A DNA stretch of 64,000 bases from the NCBI GenBank assembly GCA_015039465.1, contig MU130157.1, positions 383,186 to 447,185 on the forward strand, in the 5' to 3' direction. This document shows, piece by piece, positions 1 to 10,632 of this stretch. The position numbers were made by a program, and so were the translations under genes. The DNA is from Phlegmacium glaucopus (taxonomy: Eukaryota > Basidiomycota > Agaricomycetes > Agaricales > Cortinariaceae). A model generated the notes under the pieces. That model had not been told where the DNA came from and searched no databases. It saw only the letters and a list, made by a program, of their open reading frames with translations. Position 1 is the stretch's first letter. Each line of letters starts with the position of its first letter.

Positions 1-32
1 CCATAGCTGGTGTGCTGACTGATAGTGGGAAC

Positions 33-416
33 ATCAGAAAAAAACAACCTTGGCCTGGCTGGCTCTGGCTGCCCTGGCCTGCCCTGGCCAGCCCTGAACA
101 TCTTTGGCTAGGTTTAAAAATCTGAAAAAATGCTAACAAATCACAGAAATATTTATAGCACCCAATTCCAAAAAAATTAAACAATTACATAAGACAGATG
201 CTGAGATATTAAAGATATTAAATTATTTTAATATCTTTAATATCTCAGCATCTGTCTTATGTAATTGTTTAATTTTTTTGGAATTGGGTGCTATAAATAT
301 TTCTGTGATTTGTTAGCATTTTTTCAGATTTTTAAACCTAGCCAAAGATGTTCAGGGCTGGCCAGGGCAGGCCAGGGCAGCCAGAGCCAGCCAGGCCAAG
401 GTTATTTTTTTCTGAT
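33..416. repeat. Near-perfect 384-bp palindrome (foldback element)
   Basis: Bases 33-224 are the reverse complement of 225-416 with only two mismatches seen, one near the outer end and one at the AT-rich centre. Each arm runs from an outer A-rich end, through about 50 bp of CTGGCC-type subterminal repeats, to an AT-rich core. There is no spacer, so single strands would fold into one long hairpin. The CTGGCC-type subtermini resemble 1,294-1,395, beyond the hAT transposase remnant, so the palindrome may be a rearranged hAT end or a foldback MITE. I found no convincing flanking target duplication. Confidence 0.9.
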
Positions 417-603
417 GAAAGTGATGACAAAGAAATAGTTGTTATGGCAAAGGTGTGGTAATGGGTTTGGAGTATCGTCGGAAGAGTCGGAATGATATGG
501 AGAAGTCTCGGAGTCGGACATAGGAGGAGTAGAAACGGAAACAAGGGAAAGTACTGGAACGGAGTACAGACTACTGGAAACAACTCCGACGGAGTCAGAC
601 CAG

Positions 604-1128
604 AGTAACATATGACGGAATGTAACACCAAGAAAAGGCAAAGGACTGCAAGGACTGCTTCAAGAACTCAGTGACGATGAAGAAGATACAGTGATGGATA
701 CTGGGTTGGATGTACCAGATGATCCTGAACGGCCATGGCTCCGTGATTACCACGCATACCTGGATGTTCCCGAGCAAGTGCCAGAAGGATGGTCTGCGAT
801 CCAGTGGTGGGGTGTATGTATCTCACTACTCCATTTCAATATCCTGATGAGAAAACTAATAATTTTATAGTACAGTTCGCAATGTTACCATCCAGCTTGG
901 GGCCCCCCCGCATGCGACTACCTGGCAGTTATGTCATCATCTGTATCAAGTGAGTGTGTGTTCTCGCAGGGTGGGATCATGGTATCAAAGCGCTGCAATT
1001 GTCTTAAGGAAGATATTGTGGAAGCCCTACAGTGCATCAAATGTGCAATGCGACATGATTTACTTTTTCAGGAACCCGCCCCATCATCAATATTGGAAGT
1101 GGAGGAGAATAGTGACAAAGAGCTATAG
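604..1128 (+). pseudogene. hAT transposase, C-terminal remnant
   Basis: The reading frame encodes an acidic stretch, then a WSAIQWWG block, then (from 871) HPAWGPPACDYLAVMSSSVS and SECVFSQGG, ending in an IVEALQCIKC-like helix. This is the hAT C-terminal dimerisation domain, whose usual form is ARDYL...SSVSSERxFS...GDIVEALQ. A 57-bp GT-AG intron at 814-870 joins WWG to YSSQCYHPAW in frame. The N-terminal zinc finger and the catalytic RNase-H-like core are absent, so this piece cannot transpose itself. It lies between the palindrome at 33-416 and GGCC-rich repeats at 1,294-1,395 that may be the other end of the same element. Confidence 0.85.
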
Positions 1129-1293
1129 AATGCAAACACTGGAAGGAACTTGGGGGAGCCTGATGAGTCAGATATTGAAGAAGTGTCTTGGGATGGGCTA
1201 TTGATTGAAGATGAAGATGAGGAAGCTATTTATTACTCTGAGTAGCCCTCTTGTACGCCAATGGATCTGTAGTGAAAAATTAAATATTTTATA

Positions 1294-1395
1294 TATAAAA
1301 GCCGTGGCCTGGCCTGGGGTTTGAGAAAGCCGGAGCCGCCTCAGGCCAAGCCAAAGCCAGGGCTTTGAGGCCAAGCTGGGCCAGAACAGCACTAT
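1294..1395. repeat. GGCC/GCC-rich subterminal repeats, probable hAT end
   Basis: Short degenerate repeats of GGCCTGG, GCCGGAGCC and GGCCAAGC type lie in both orientations about 170 bp past the hAT transposase remnant. They resemble the subterminal repeats in the arms of the palindrome at 33-416. This suggests the far end of the same hAT-type element, but exact termini and target duplication were not found. Confidence 0.5.
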
Positions 1396-1550
1396 TCAGA
1401 ACTGGTTCTCAGATTTCTGGCCAATCCAGAACCAGAACCAGAACCAGATGGCTGGGGGTGAACCAGAACCAGAACCGAACCAGAACCATGGTTCGGTTCA
1501 GCTGGTTCTGGTTCTCTGGACTGGTTCAGAACCAAACTTCGGCATCCCTA
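1380..1550. mobile_element. Inverted-repeat element end A (ACCAGA subterminal repeats)
   Basis: About 150 bp of tandem ACCAGA/GGTTCT motifs end at the terminus GGCATCCCTA (1541-1550). The whole block is repeated in inverted orientation at 2,155-2,314. The terminus read outward, TAGGGATGCC, also starts element B and resembles the terminus at 3,001. Subterminal short repeats beside a short conserved terminus are typical of hAT-type MITEs. The partner end of this copy was not identified. Confidence 0.7.
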
Positions 1551-1552
1551 GA

Positions 1553-2154
1553 CATTATCCCTTTGTCTAAACTTAACAAATCATCAGATTACCCAACACC
1601 ACATCAGCAAACTCTGATTTTTGGCTATAGCGGCTCATAGTGCCAGCTCTAGCTTGGTTGGTGTGATATAGCATCAGACTGCTTGGTAGCAGTCTGTAAC
1701 ATTGTCTAGGTTATTATGTAGTGCTCTGTAGTTCCATTCCCTTTTATTTTATTTTTTTAATACCCTTTAATTGTTAATTTTATTTTAAGTTCAAAAGACC
1801 AACCCTAAACACAGTCTGTGCACTACATCAAATTACCATCTATGTAAGTTCAACCAACACTTCTCACACCACCACCATCATTGTCACCACCACTGTCACA
1901 TCATCAACATCATTGTTGTTGTTGTTGTCACCACCACCACCACACCACCACCACCACCATGTCCACAACAACAATGTAAGTCAAATTTACTTTATTTTAA
2001 TTGTCTTAGCCTACTAACTAAGAATGACTAGGCTTATTTTCTGGATAACCTACAATGGCCAGCAACAGACCAGCGATGACCAATGAGGGCCAGTGACAAC
2101 CAACAAAGGCCAACAAAGGCCTACAACGGACTACGACAGCCAACAAAGGCCTAC
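1553..2154. other. Spacer with CAC and TTG microsatellites
   Basis: About 600 bp lie between the two inverted element ends. They contain runs of CAC/ACC and TTG trinucleotides (around 1,860-1,970) and degenerate CAACAAAGGCC-type repeats (2,050-2,150) that recur near 4,980-5,040. No credible coding region was seen. Confidence 0.5.
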
Positions 2155-2314
2155 TAGGGATGCCAAAGTTCAGTTCTGAACCAGTCCAGAGAACCAGAAC
2201 CAACTGAACCGAACCAAGTATTGGTTTGGTTCTGGTTCTGGTTCGGCCTCAGCCATCTGGTTCTGGTTCTGGTTCTTGATTGGCCAGAAATCTGAGAACC
2301 GGTTCTGAACCACT
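2155..2314. mobile_element. Inverted-repeat element end B
   Basis: This begins TAGGGATGCC and continues with ACCAGA/GGTTCT subterminal repeats. It is the reverse complement of 1,380-1,550 at clearly high identity. Because the conserved termini of A and B face each other, they look like ends of two neighbouring copies rather than the two ends of one. The 8 bp before B (AGGCCTAC) do not match the 8 bp after A. Confidence 0.7.
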
Positions 2315-2536
2315 ATATCCCAAGGCAAACATTTAAGTAATATATTTTTTTATTTGCATTATTTTACAGGTTAAATGGCACAATGTACCTGTACCTGTAA
2401 TGAAAATATTTATTCAAGTCACCAACACAATATATTTCCAATCAGAAGTGCATCATTTTTTGGTCTGGCATAGTACATAATCAATAATATGTCTCATTTA
2501 CTTTATAACTTCAGGTTTTTCAAACTTTTCATGACT

Positions 2537-2575
2537 CCCGACTTTGATAGATTTGTACCATCATGGTCATCGAGG
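2537..2575. repeat. Short dispersed repeat, copy 1 (copy 2 at 4,728-4,766)
   Basis: The segment reading ACTTTGATAG, then TTGTACCATCATGGTCATCG, recurs almost unchanged at 4,728-4,766, 2.2 kb away. Both copies sit in transposon-derived sequence. They are probably parts of the same element family. Confidence 0.7.
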
Positions 2576-2879
2576 ATATCGGACTTAGATAACTCTCCAT
2601 AGGTGTCGATGGATATGGTTCGTTTGTCGATGATACAGATGAGTACAGATGACTCTGGAACGTTCTTCGATACATACCCCCCTGAACACATGGTCTTATA
2701 AGTTTGATGACACTGATATATGTCGATGTATATGTTCAATAAAGAAGGACTACGAGCAATAGAGTAACCCATATATTTCATCCATCTAATACAACATTGA
2801 TGAGTAGACAAACGGAGTACTCGAGTGGTTCTGTTTGACCTTTAGAATGGAACGAACTACACGATTAGAACAACAGCTG

Positions 2880-3001
2880 ACTCGAAGAATTAAACTAAAG
2901 TTGTTCACAACCGACAGCAACCGGTAACAACCGGAAACAACCGGTAACATCCGACAACATCCGGTAACAACGACAACATCCGGTAACATCCGGAATCCCT
3001 A
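2880..3001. mobile_element. Inverted-repeat element end C (CCGGTAACA subterminal repeats)
   Basis: Around eight degenerate copies of a 9-14 bp unit of CCGGTAACAA/CCGACAACAT type end at GGAATCCCTA (2992-3001). The outward terminus, TAGGGATTCC, differs by one base from that of elements A and B, while the subterminal repeats are unrelated. This suggests a third, related inverted-repeat family in the nest. Confidence 0.55.
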
Positions 3002-3175
3002 CGACTTCAAGTCAAGTCAAGCCAAGTCCTGGGTAAAAGAGTCTTGGTCTTGGTCTTGGTGAACCCTTTTGGTCTTGGTCTTGGTCTTGGTCTTGGCTTG
3101 GTTGACTTGGTCAAGAGAACCAAGCCAAGACCAAGTCTTGGTCAAACTTGGTATTCTTGGTCAATTTTTATCTGA
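3002..3175. repeat. CTTGGT/ACCAAG simple-repeat block
   Basis: Tandem and inverted 6-bp units, CTTGGT on one side and ACCAAG on the other, directly abut end C. This looks like the subterminal region of another inverted-repeat element butted against the previous one. No terminus or target duplication was fixed. Confidence 0.6.
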
Positions 3176-3448
3176 AAACAATCCTATAGTGGTTAATCTG
3201 TTCTTTAAGAGTAAAATTTAAAATAAAAGATTTTAATGTAGAATAAAGAATCTTTATTTATATAGAACTTTAAACTCCGGTCTTCAAACATCATAACCAC
3301 AATATTGATACTGTAGTGATTTTCATTTGTACTTTTCTTTTTTATGATGATTTAGTAAAACGGTTGATCACTGTTGGAACTTACTATCTATCTAATTGTA
3401 ATATGACTTTGAAATTAACAAGAACGTTATCCTCATATAATTATAATT

Positions 3449-3568
3449 AAAAAAAAAAAAAAAAAAAAAAAAAATGACACCATCGGGTAACATGGTAGAG
3501 TCATCAGACACCATCGGGTAACGTGGTAGAGTCATCAGACATCATCGTATAAGGTGATAGAGTCCTCA
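3449..3568. repeat. Poly(A) run followed by three 31-bp tandem repeats
   Basis: A run of about 25 A (3,449-3,473) is followed by three 31-bp units starting near 3,476, 3,507 and 3,538, each containing GACACCATCGGGTAAC or a variant and TAGAGTCATCAG. The third copy is the most diverged. The A tract could be the tail of a retroposed sequence or simple slippage. Confidence 0.75.
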
Positions 3569-3779
3569 ACGATAATCTAAGTTGTATTTATAGTCAACGA
3601 GTCTAACGTGGGTGTGATCATAGTCAACAAGTGTATAAGAAGTGAATTAAAGACAACGTACTAGTTCAACGTTCATTCAATGTCATAAGATCAACATCCG
3701 AATACCAAAAGAATTTAAATAAAGTTGAAGTAAAGACAAAACCCGAATATAATAGACAGTCACCTCTACGAGACTCCAT

Positions 3780-4530
3780 TTTGTTTTAGAATGTATTCTG
3801 TTCACAACTGGTTGTTAAGGGTTTAACTTTTGGACTTAATTTTCCGTATAGTCTAAAAAGACTGTCTCCATGAATGTTCTCTTCTGTCTGTTTGGTTTCA
3901 CCGACACAGTAGTTCTGTTTAAGAGATTCAAGTTTTGGCGGGTTTGTCGTTTGTAACTACGGTTTGTTTGTCATTGTAGTATGCTGGTTAGAAAAAAAAA
4001 GAAGGGTGGGTAGGGAAGATGTCGCTGTTGTTGTCGGTGTCATGGTTGTTGTTGGGGGAAGTTGTTTTGTGGGGGGTACCCCATGAAAATAAAGAAAGAC
4101 TGTTGAATATTACGATTACTGTTGTAGGGGGAAGTGGCCCTCCTAAAAAAATGAAAGATGATCTAATGATGCTGTAACTTAGACTACTAAGTTACAGCAG
4201 TGGTAGTGGTAACGGTAGTGGTGTGAAACGGTCGTTGGTGCTGATTGGTGTGGTGTAGTGTACAGGTGCTTACACAGGTGTTGGTACGGTGCTGTGTACG
4301 TACACTTACACGGGTGCTGGCGGTACAGTGTGGGAGGTGCTGGTGTGGAGCAGTACAGTGTGTTGCTACTGTTGTTGGTGTTTGTACAGGTGCTGACGTA
4401 GGTGGAGTGGTGGAATGTACTGTTGCTACTGGTAATGTTGTTGTTGGTACTCCGGTGGTCGTGTCGGAGTACAGTTACTATACCGACTGTTTGTGCTACT
4501 GGGGGTGGTCCCCCCAACATAATAAAAAAT
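3780..4530. other. Strongly G/T-skewed stretch without a recognisable gene
   Basis: The plus strand is dominated by G and T (GGTGTTGGTGTGG-like, GTTGTTGTCGGTG), giving long open frames of low-complexity Val/Gly/Trp or Thr/Ser/His. These frames look like composition artefacts. The stretch probably belongs to the surrounding transposon-derived sequence. Confidence 0.5.
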
Positions 4531-6581
4531 AAATGATACCTTGCGTCGCTGCCCTTAGAAGTCCTCAGACCACCTCACTAGATCGTAAAATGTATAGTAT
4601 AGTACTCAAAATAAACATTATATATAATAAGTTACTTAATAGAAGGTTTATGGTACAGAGTCATGGTGTATATCGGGACAATCGGGGGTATCACTACGTT
4701 TTCATGACTTACTATATATGTCGTCCCACTTTGATACATTTGTACCATCATGGTCATCGAGGTTATGACAACTATCAGATACAACTGGCAATGGTGGAAG
4801 AGCTACTGATGCAATGTACATTGGTGAGAAACTATGGATATATATATTTTCCCCTGATGAGAGACTACAAGAAAACAATCAGATAGAAACCAAATATGGA
4901 AATCCGAGTGGCACCATTGTGCATGCTCGCACAAGATCCGGAATTCCAACAACAATGGCCTATGAAGGCCTAGTACCTACGATGGCCAACAACAGCAACA
5001 ACGGCCAATGATGGCCTATGATGGCCAACGAAGGCCAACGACAGCTGCATGTGTAGTCTACATAGATAATATAGTTTTCTGTACTTTAACTTAGTACTCT
5101 TTCAATAAACTTTTATTCCATGTACTTGCCAGTGGTGTTGAAAATGAATTGAAAACTGAAAAAATCAACCAGTAGCATTTGAAAACTGAGCTTACTATGA
5201 AGTGCTACAGAGTACTATAGACTGGTTAAGTGATGCTATGTAGTGCTACATAGTGTCTGCAGGACACTACAGAAATAGGGACCCATGCTATGGCACTATG
5301 GTGCTATAGAGCATTACATAATGGTCTGTAGCCGAGCCACAGTTTGCTGATGCAGACTCAAAGTCATGTCAACTTCTCAAGGTGGCTGTGGTGCCTGTGT
5401 GAAAATTCCCATGATGAATGAAGCTCACAACTGATAACATCATCAAACCCATCCTTTCTTCTCATCACAAAAACATTGCTGCAGCTGAGGCTCACAAACT
5501 CCCCCCTACTCCTCCAACCTGCGGGTGAGGGCCATCGCTCCATGTGGCATATACAAGTCCCTTCAAATGAAATTATACTGGTATTTTTATAATGTCTTTG
5601 TGAGTGTTGAGTTTCTTGGGATTGACATGAGTAAATTGTTTTCGCGCGGCAAACAAGGCCATCACCATCAACACGTGCAATCACGGAAGTTACCGGCAAG
5701 TCTTGCGTTACCTTTGAAAGCCGCATCCGCTTATAAGAACGAGCCCCTAAAGGGGACTCGTAACATCTCATCTTGCCAGTTCTTCATGCCAGTTCTTCAT
5801 CCAGTGCCACCACCACCACAACTGGGCCACCACCAACAGCTCCATCAACTGTCAATGCCCAACCACCACCTCAAGCCTTGACTTCAATTCTGGCCCCCAC
5901 TAAGTTGAACCTATTAGCGTGGGAGCCGCGCGGTACGGCAATTCAAGCTCAGATTTACCGGTCTATATCGCACCCAGGATTTCTCTTTCATATACAGACG
6001 GTCACTGGTCTAGATTTATTTTATTTGTACAACTAAACAAAAGACATGAGCGCTCGATTAGCAATTAGCTGTAATGACAAATCGATCAACTTAATATTAA
6101 ATTCTAAAAAGAGCCCTGGACCATCTCCTCATGCTGCTAGTGGCCAGTGCGGGAGACTAGCTTTTCGCCACAAATTCAAAGGAAACCTCTCACAACTCTC
6201 ACATTCCCTCATCTCACGACGCTTGTTAATATGATCTGTTTGCGACAATGAAAGCGCGCGCCTTGCCTCCCATAGTCGTGATTCATGCCATTCCTCACGA
6301 CTCTTGATGTCAACGACCCAGGACTCATATAGTACTTGTCTCTCCCTGTTCAGTTAACTTTTATCATTTGTCCCTGGTCTTGGGAATTCAAGAAAGGTTT
6401 CGTTAAAATGGAAAAATGTCAGCAAAAAAAATAGTCCATTGCATTGCAGGCTATACTACATAAAAATGTCCTAATTACATTGATGTGTCCATTCAAGAAA
6501 ACATAGTAATAACAAGGCAGTCATAGGAAATGTCCATCTGTGATCGTCCTTGTTAGTTAGTTAAAAACGCTGAGCCGGTAA
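4531..6581. other. No gene recognised; transposon-like remnants and one hairpin
   Basis: 4,531-5,330 keeps fragments shared with 2,050-2,575, such as GGCCAACG-type repeats. From about 5,340 the composition becomes ordinary, but the open frames are short and match no family I know. A perfect short hairpin, ACGAGCCCC-TAAA-GGGG-A-CTCGT, lies at about 5,739-5,761. Nothing else was supported. Confidence 0.4.
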
Positions 6582-9500
6582 CTAAAACAGGAGTTGTAGC
6601 TTATGAGCTGATGATGTGAAGCCGTTCTCTTTGTCTCCACCACATGAAGCACTATGATTATCCTGCAGGAGAAGCCTGAGTCCTGGCGGCGCGTCTGCAT
6701 GCTCGATTAGCCCCGGTGATGATACAGGGTTGCCTTTTTTCAAAGATCGCGAGCGTTTGAATATATCTCTAGTGAACTTAGAGACAATTCGTTTGAAGCC
6801 AGACCGTGCGGAAGTTGAAGGAGTTATGTGGACTTCAGGCAGCGGGACCTCATTAGTAGCTCCAGTCTCAGTGTCGGCGTGGATGGAGCTTGACAGGGAA
6901 CCCATTGACGGAGTAGAGAGCTGGGATTTGAATGATTGTCTTTTTTGTGGAGGGTTTAAGCGAGTAAACGGAGAGGACCACTGGTTTCGTGGTGATGGTG
7001 TCTCGCGTGGTGAACAGGAGGTAGACGACGGAGGGGTTGGAACCTCAACAATATCGTAAAGTGATCTTTGAGCAAAGTGTGAAGGTTTGAGGAACTGATT
7101 TGAACTCTCATCACTTCGAACCCTACTACGAGACGAAGCGAACGAAGGTCCAATTACAACGAGGGAGGGGTTTTGAAACTCTTGACTAGATCTTCTCGAC
7201 TGACACCGAACGGCGTCAATAGTTCCCTGAGAAGACGTCTGTTGCAACTGTGGTCGACGGAAAACTAGGGAAGACGGTAAACCCAAACCGATTTGCATGT
7301 TTTTGTTGGATTTGGAGGGATCCTCAGGCTTAGGATGAGTTACAAGCTCCTTGTCCAGAGCGCTTCCAGAGGACTGCTTGATATCAAATCCAGTTGAAGT
7401 GGTGGCGATTTTCATAGGAGAATGCATCTCGGATGGGGGGTTTATAGAAGTAAAAGTCAAGAAACGTTCCAACGTCGACTGATATGGACTTCGAGGATCG
7501 TCCTGTGGAGTAATAGTAGGTGATGTCAGATCTAAGTCATCTCGACCTGTGCGAGGCTGAAAGATCGCCAATCGTTCCAAACCAAGCTTTTTGAGCGCTT
7601 GGTAGGATCCCTTGGAGAATATATTTGAGACGGCCCTCTGTTTCACTGAACGAGGAGGTTGCTCAACCCCAGAAATTCTATTGGTCGTCAGGGTGCATGG
7701 ATTATTGTAGTCTTGCCGAAGGGAGAGGACAGGACTTGAAAAGAGGAGATTTTGGAAATGTCGTTGTGATTTGGAGTTACTGTGTAATTGTTTTTTTGAG
7801 AAACTAGCGAGTTGTCGCTCGATCTCAGTTCTTTCCTCGATTTTTATAGGCGGTGAATAAGAAAATATGTGGTCTAGCAGTAGATCTGTATGCTCGAGGT
7901 GGTAGAGCGCAGATTGTCTTTCAAGTAGGGATGCATCAAGTTCAATACTTTTCTGAACACCCAAAGGCTCGAAGATAAGAGAATTCTGGACCTGGCGATA
8001 GAAATCGGAGACTGGAAGAGGAGCAGCCTCCACTTCAGTGACAGACCCATCGACAGAAACCATATGATGTCTCCCTGTGAGAATTTGGGTTATATTCTTT
8101 TCAAGGATTGAAAACATATCTGCGTACCGGTAGTGGGAGAAGGCTCAGCAGGCGGTGGTTGAGATTCGACAGAGGCCTCAGTCAGGCCGCCAAGCCCAAG
8201 CCCAAGCCCAACAAGAGATTTCCCAAAAATGATTGGCGACGTATGATTTAAGGGTGTGTGTGCTAGCGAGAGCACGGCTTGCTCGAGCTGGAAGGTATCA
8301 CTACACTCAAAATCAACTTCTGGTAGAAGAGGTGTAGGTTCGGTGCAGCCTTCAAGTGGGGAATAAAGTAACGATTCATTTATTTCGAAACCGATTCCCG
8401 AGAAGTTTCTTTCTACATTCTCATGCGGACTAGGTTTGATGACGTTTCTTGAGAGAATAGCTAATGCTGTCTGCTCGATCTCAAACATTTTGTCGTCAAA
8501 GGGTCGATAACCTAGATCCTGAAGAGAACGAGAGCCAAGAGTTGCTCCAGGTGGATGGTGGAAAGGGAAGAGTGTTTCTGGTAAAGGGGGATAGATAGCG
8601 GGCATTTCAACGCCTAAGCCAATGAGCGTCCTCGTTTGACTAGCGTGTGGGTGATCCGCTGGAAATGTGGAAGCAATCACGGTGGCCGCATCCACATCGT
8701 CCTTGGGTGATCCCGTAAAGGATTGTCTCGGAGGAGTTGGGAAAGATAAAAAAGTACGCATGATACGAGCCATTTCTTCCTCGTCGATCGACGTATTTGC
8801 CGGCGAGGAAATCGGACTCGAGGGCGATTCCGCCATGAGAGTAGAGAGAGAGGAACCCTGCCATTCGAAACTCAAATGAGGAGTTCCAAGAATGAAAGGA
8901 GAACAAGGAGAGTCCGAAATGACTGGATCAAGAACAGGTTTTGACGGAAGCTCAAAATCACCCGACCAGTCTTCAACTGGGGAGTCAGGCCCAGTGATGA
9001 CCACTGTAACAGGCGCCTCTGCAGCTCCTACAACACTTTCATTCGGACATATTGCTGACGGACGACTACCTGGATCCATAAATTCCAGCGCATGCCTTGT
9101 CGCAACAGTCGGATTTCCTCGTTCAAGTCTATTTCTCAAAATAGTGACGGCATCGAAATTATCCTCTGAATCAGGATGATATCTTCTGTCTTCGTTCTTT
9201 GCCACGGCTATAGGTATCAACGACAAGAATGGAGTCCCGTTCTGGCTGTAGCTGCGCACAGAAGATCTGGACCCGAGAGCGCAAGCTCGATCGAGACGAC
9301 CAGATCGATTGATGAGGGACACACTCGTACGTTGAGGTAGCCGACTCCGTGGTGAAAACAATGCACGATCATGACGGCCCCAGCTGCTGGCCAGGGAAGC
9401 CTGCTCCTTAGTGGGACTGTCTGATGGTTGGGATACGCTAACGTCTTCGCTGGAGCCAAACTCTGCAGTGGATGGCGTATAGGGGGAAGAAAGATCGGTT

Positions 9501-9649
9501 AGGCACCCAGAGGAAGCGCCAGAGGTTCTATCAAAAAGAGACAATGATGATGTTGAAGATATACAAGAGGATGAGTTCGAGATCGCCTGCGATTCGGAGA
9601 CTCGAAGAAGAGCGGGAGGTTTAGGGTTTAGGAAGGAGGATCGTTGCAT
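6582..9649 (-). CDS. Uncharacterised 1,004-residue Ser/Pro/Thr-rich protein
   Basis: Two exons (9649-8128 and 8074-6582) joined by a 53-bp GT-AG intron give one open frame of 1,004 residues; the splice restores frame exactly. I start at Met 9649 (MQRSSFLNP) because a TATA-like box lies about 75 bp upstream, although the frame is open further. The protein is mostly disordered and rich in Ser, Pro and Thr. Short motifs recur: IGLGVEMP, FSGIGFEI, LVGLGLGLGG and IGLGLPSS. Two helix-like segments, FEIEQTALAIL and FQLEQAVLSL, resemble each other. A basic stretch near the C-terminus (FKRIVSKFTRDIFKRSRSLK) could bind nucleic acid or act in nuclear import. No family was recognised; a regulatory or scaffold protein is a guess. 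Confidence 0.8.
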
Positions 9650-9720
9650 TTTGTTAGAGAATGTGTAATAAAGAAAGAAAAATGTTTCAAAAGATGAGGA
9701 AGCAACAAACCCAGACAATG

Positions 9721-9730
9721 CTTTTATATA
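9721..9730 (-). promoter_or_regulatory. TATA-like box
   Basis: The minus strand reads TATATAAAAG here, about 75 bp before the chosen ATG at 9,649. Position and sequence fit a fungal TATA box for the 1,004-residue protein gene and support starting at 9,649 rather than at the more upstream in-frame ATG. Confidence 0.5.
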
Positions 9731-9928
9731 GCCAGTCAGAAAGGAGACGATCCCATGATCGTAGTGCATGTTGAAATTTCTCGACTTGAGATTGACCTAC
9801 AAATGCAAAACAGTCTCGATCATAAAGCAAACCAGGAAAAGAACATATGAATAGATTCAACAAATATTTGATTTCAACGTGCTTTCGAACTTTGGAAAAC
9901 TAGGGATGATGATTGCGGCTCTTCCGCT

Positions 9929-10632
9929 CTACCACTTAGCATAAGGCAAGAATTTTCCACTAGACAAATTTCAATCCAATACCTTCCAAATCGGAAGTGA
10001 AATCTACTCACTCGAAGGTTAGAACAACACGATCGCCCTTCGGATCCGGCTTCTTGTCAAGGTTGATCTTGCAGTCAATCATGGACATGATGCCATCGCC
10101 AAACTGGAATTTCGTTGAAGCATAGGAGTTCGCATGGGAAGGTATTTAACGCACTTTCTCGTGGATGAGGGCCTTGATCGCATGCCCGTAGACAAGCACG
10201 CCCTACGGAAGCTGATGTCAGCGAAACATATCTTCAACATTAAATACTGCACGCACTTCATAAAGTCGATAGATGACTGGATCTTGGGGCGGGACCGGCC
10301 CTAAACCACGGTTTGGCCACCAATGCTCTCCCAATGCTCCCAGGGACTCCATCGAAGGGATGTCTAGGACCTTAGAAACTTCAACGAGTTCCTCGGTGGT
10401 AAATTTGGCCTGCACAATACGAAGTAAAATATAGTGGATGATTTTTCTGAATGAAACTACGAACTTGTCCGTAAAAAGCAGCCGCTAGCCAAACCTCATT
10501 CCTCCCGATTGCCGTGGCGATCTGGTCAAAGGTTAAACCTACGTTAGCAGAAATGATGAGAACTTGGTCTAAACCTTCCAGAAAGTTCTACGTACCCTTG
10601 CGAGCCTTTGCCTCAAACAAGACAGAGTTCAT
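9929..10632 (-). CDS. cynS: Cyanate hydratase (cyanase)
   Basis: Cyanase converts cyanate and bicarbonate to ammonia and CO2 in the cytosol, detoxifying cyanate and releasing nitrogen. Six exons (10632-10596, 10538-10465, 10409-10257, 10202-10155, 10103-10012, 9959-9929) sum to 435 nt, or 144 residues, with every junction in frame. The N-terminal helix-turn-helix-like half ([22 protein letters not shown]) leads into LGEHWWP and the highly conserved catalytic half. Arg85, Glu88 (VIYRLYE) and Ser111 (DGIMSMID) correspond to the E. coli catalytic residues Arg96, Glu99 and Ser122. The C-terminus [13 protein letters not shown] is typical. The protein is about 12-15 residues shorter at the N-terminus than usual; an in-frame stop lies upstream of the chosen Met, so an extra 5' exon is possible. 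Its neighbours are unrelated. Confidence 0.97.

Noticed and set aside
4245..4532. 95-codon open frame in G/T-rich sequence
   Set aside because: Low-complexity Val/Gly/Cys-rich product caused by composition, overlapped by an equally long frame on the other strand.
8667..9179. Plus-strand open frames opposite the 1,004-residue gene
   Set aside because: They are shadows of a long minus-strand exon with matching codon bias, with no splice or start context of their own.
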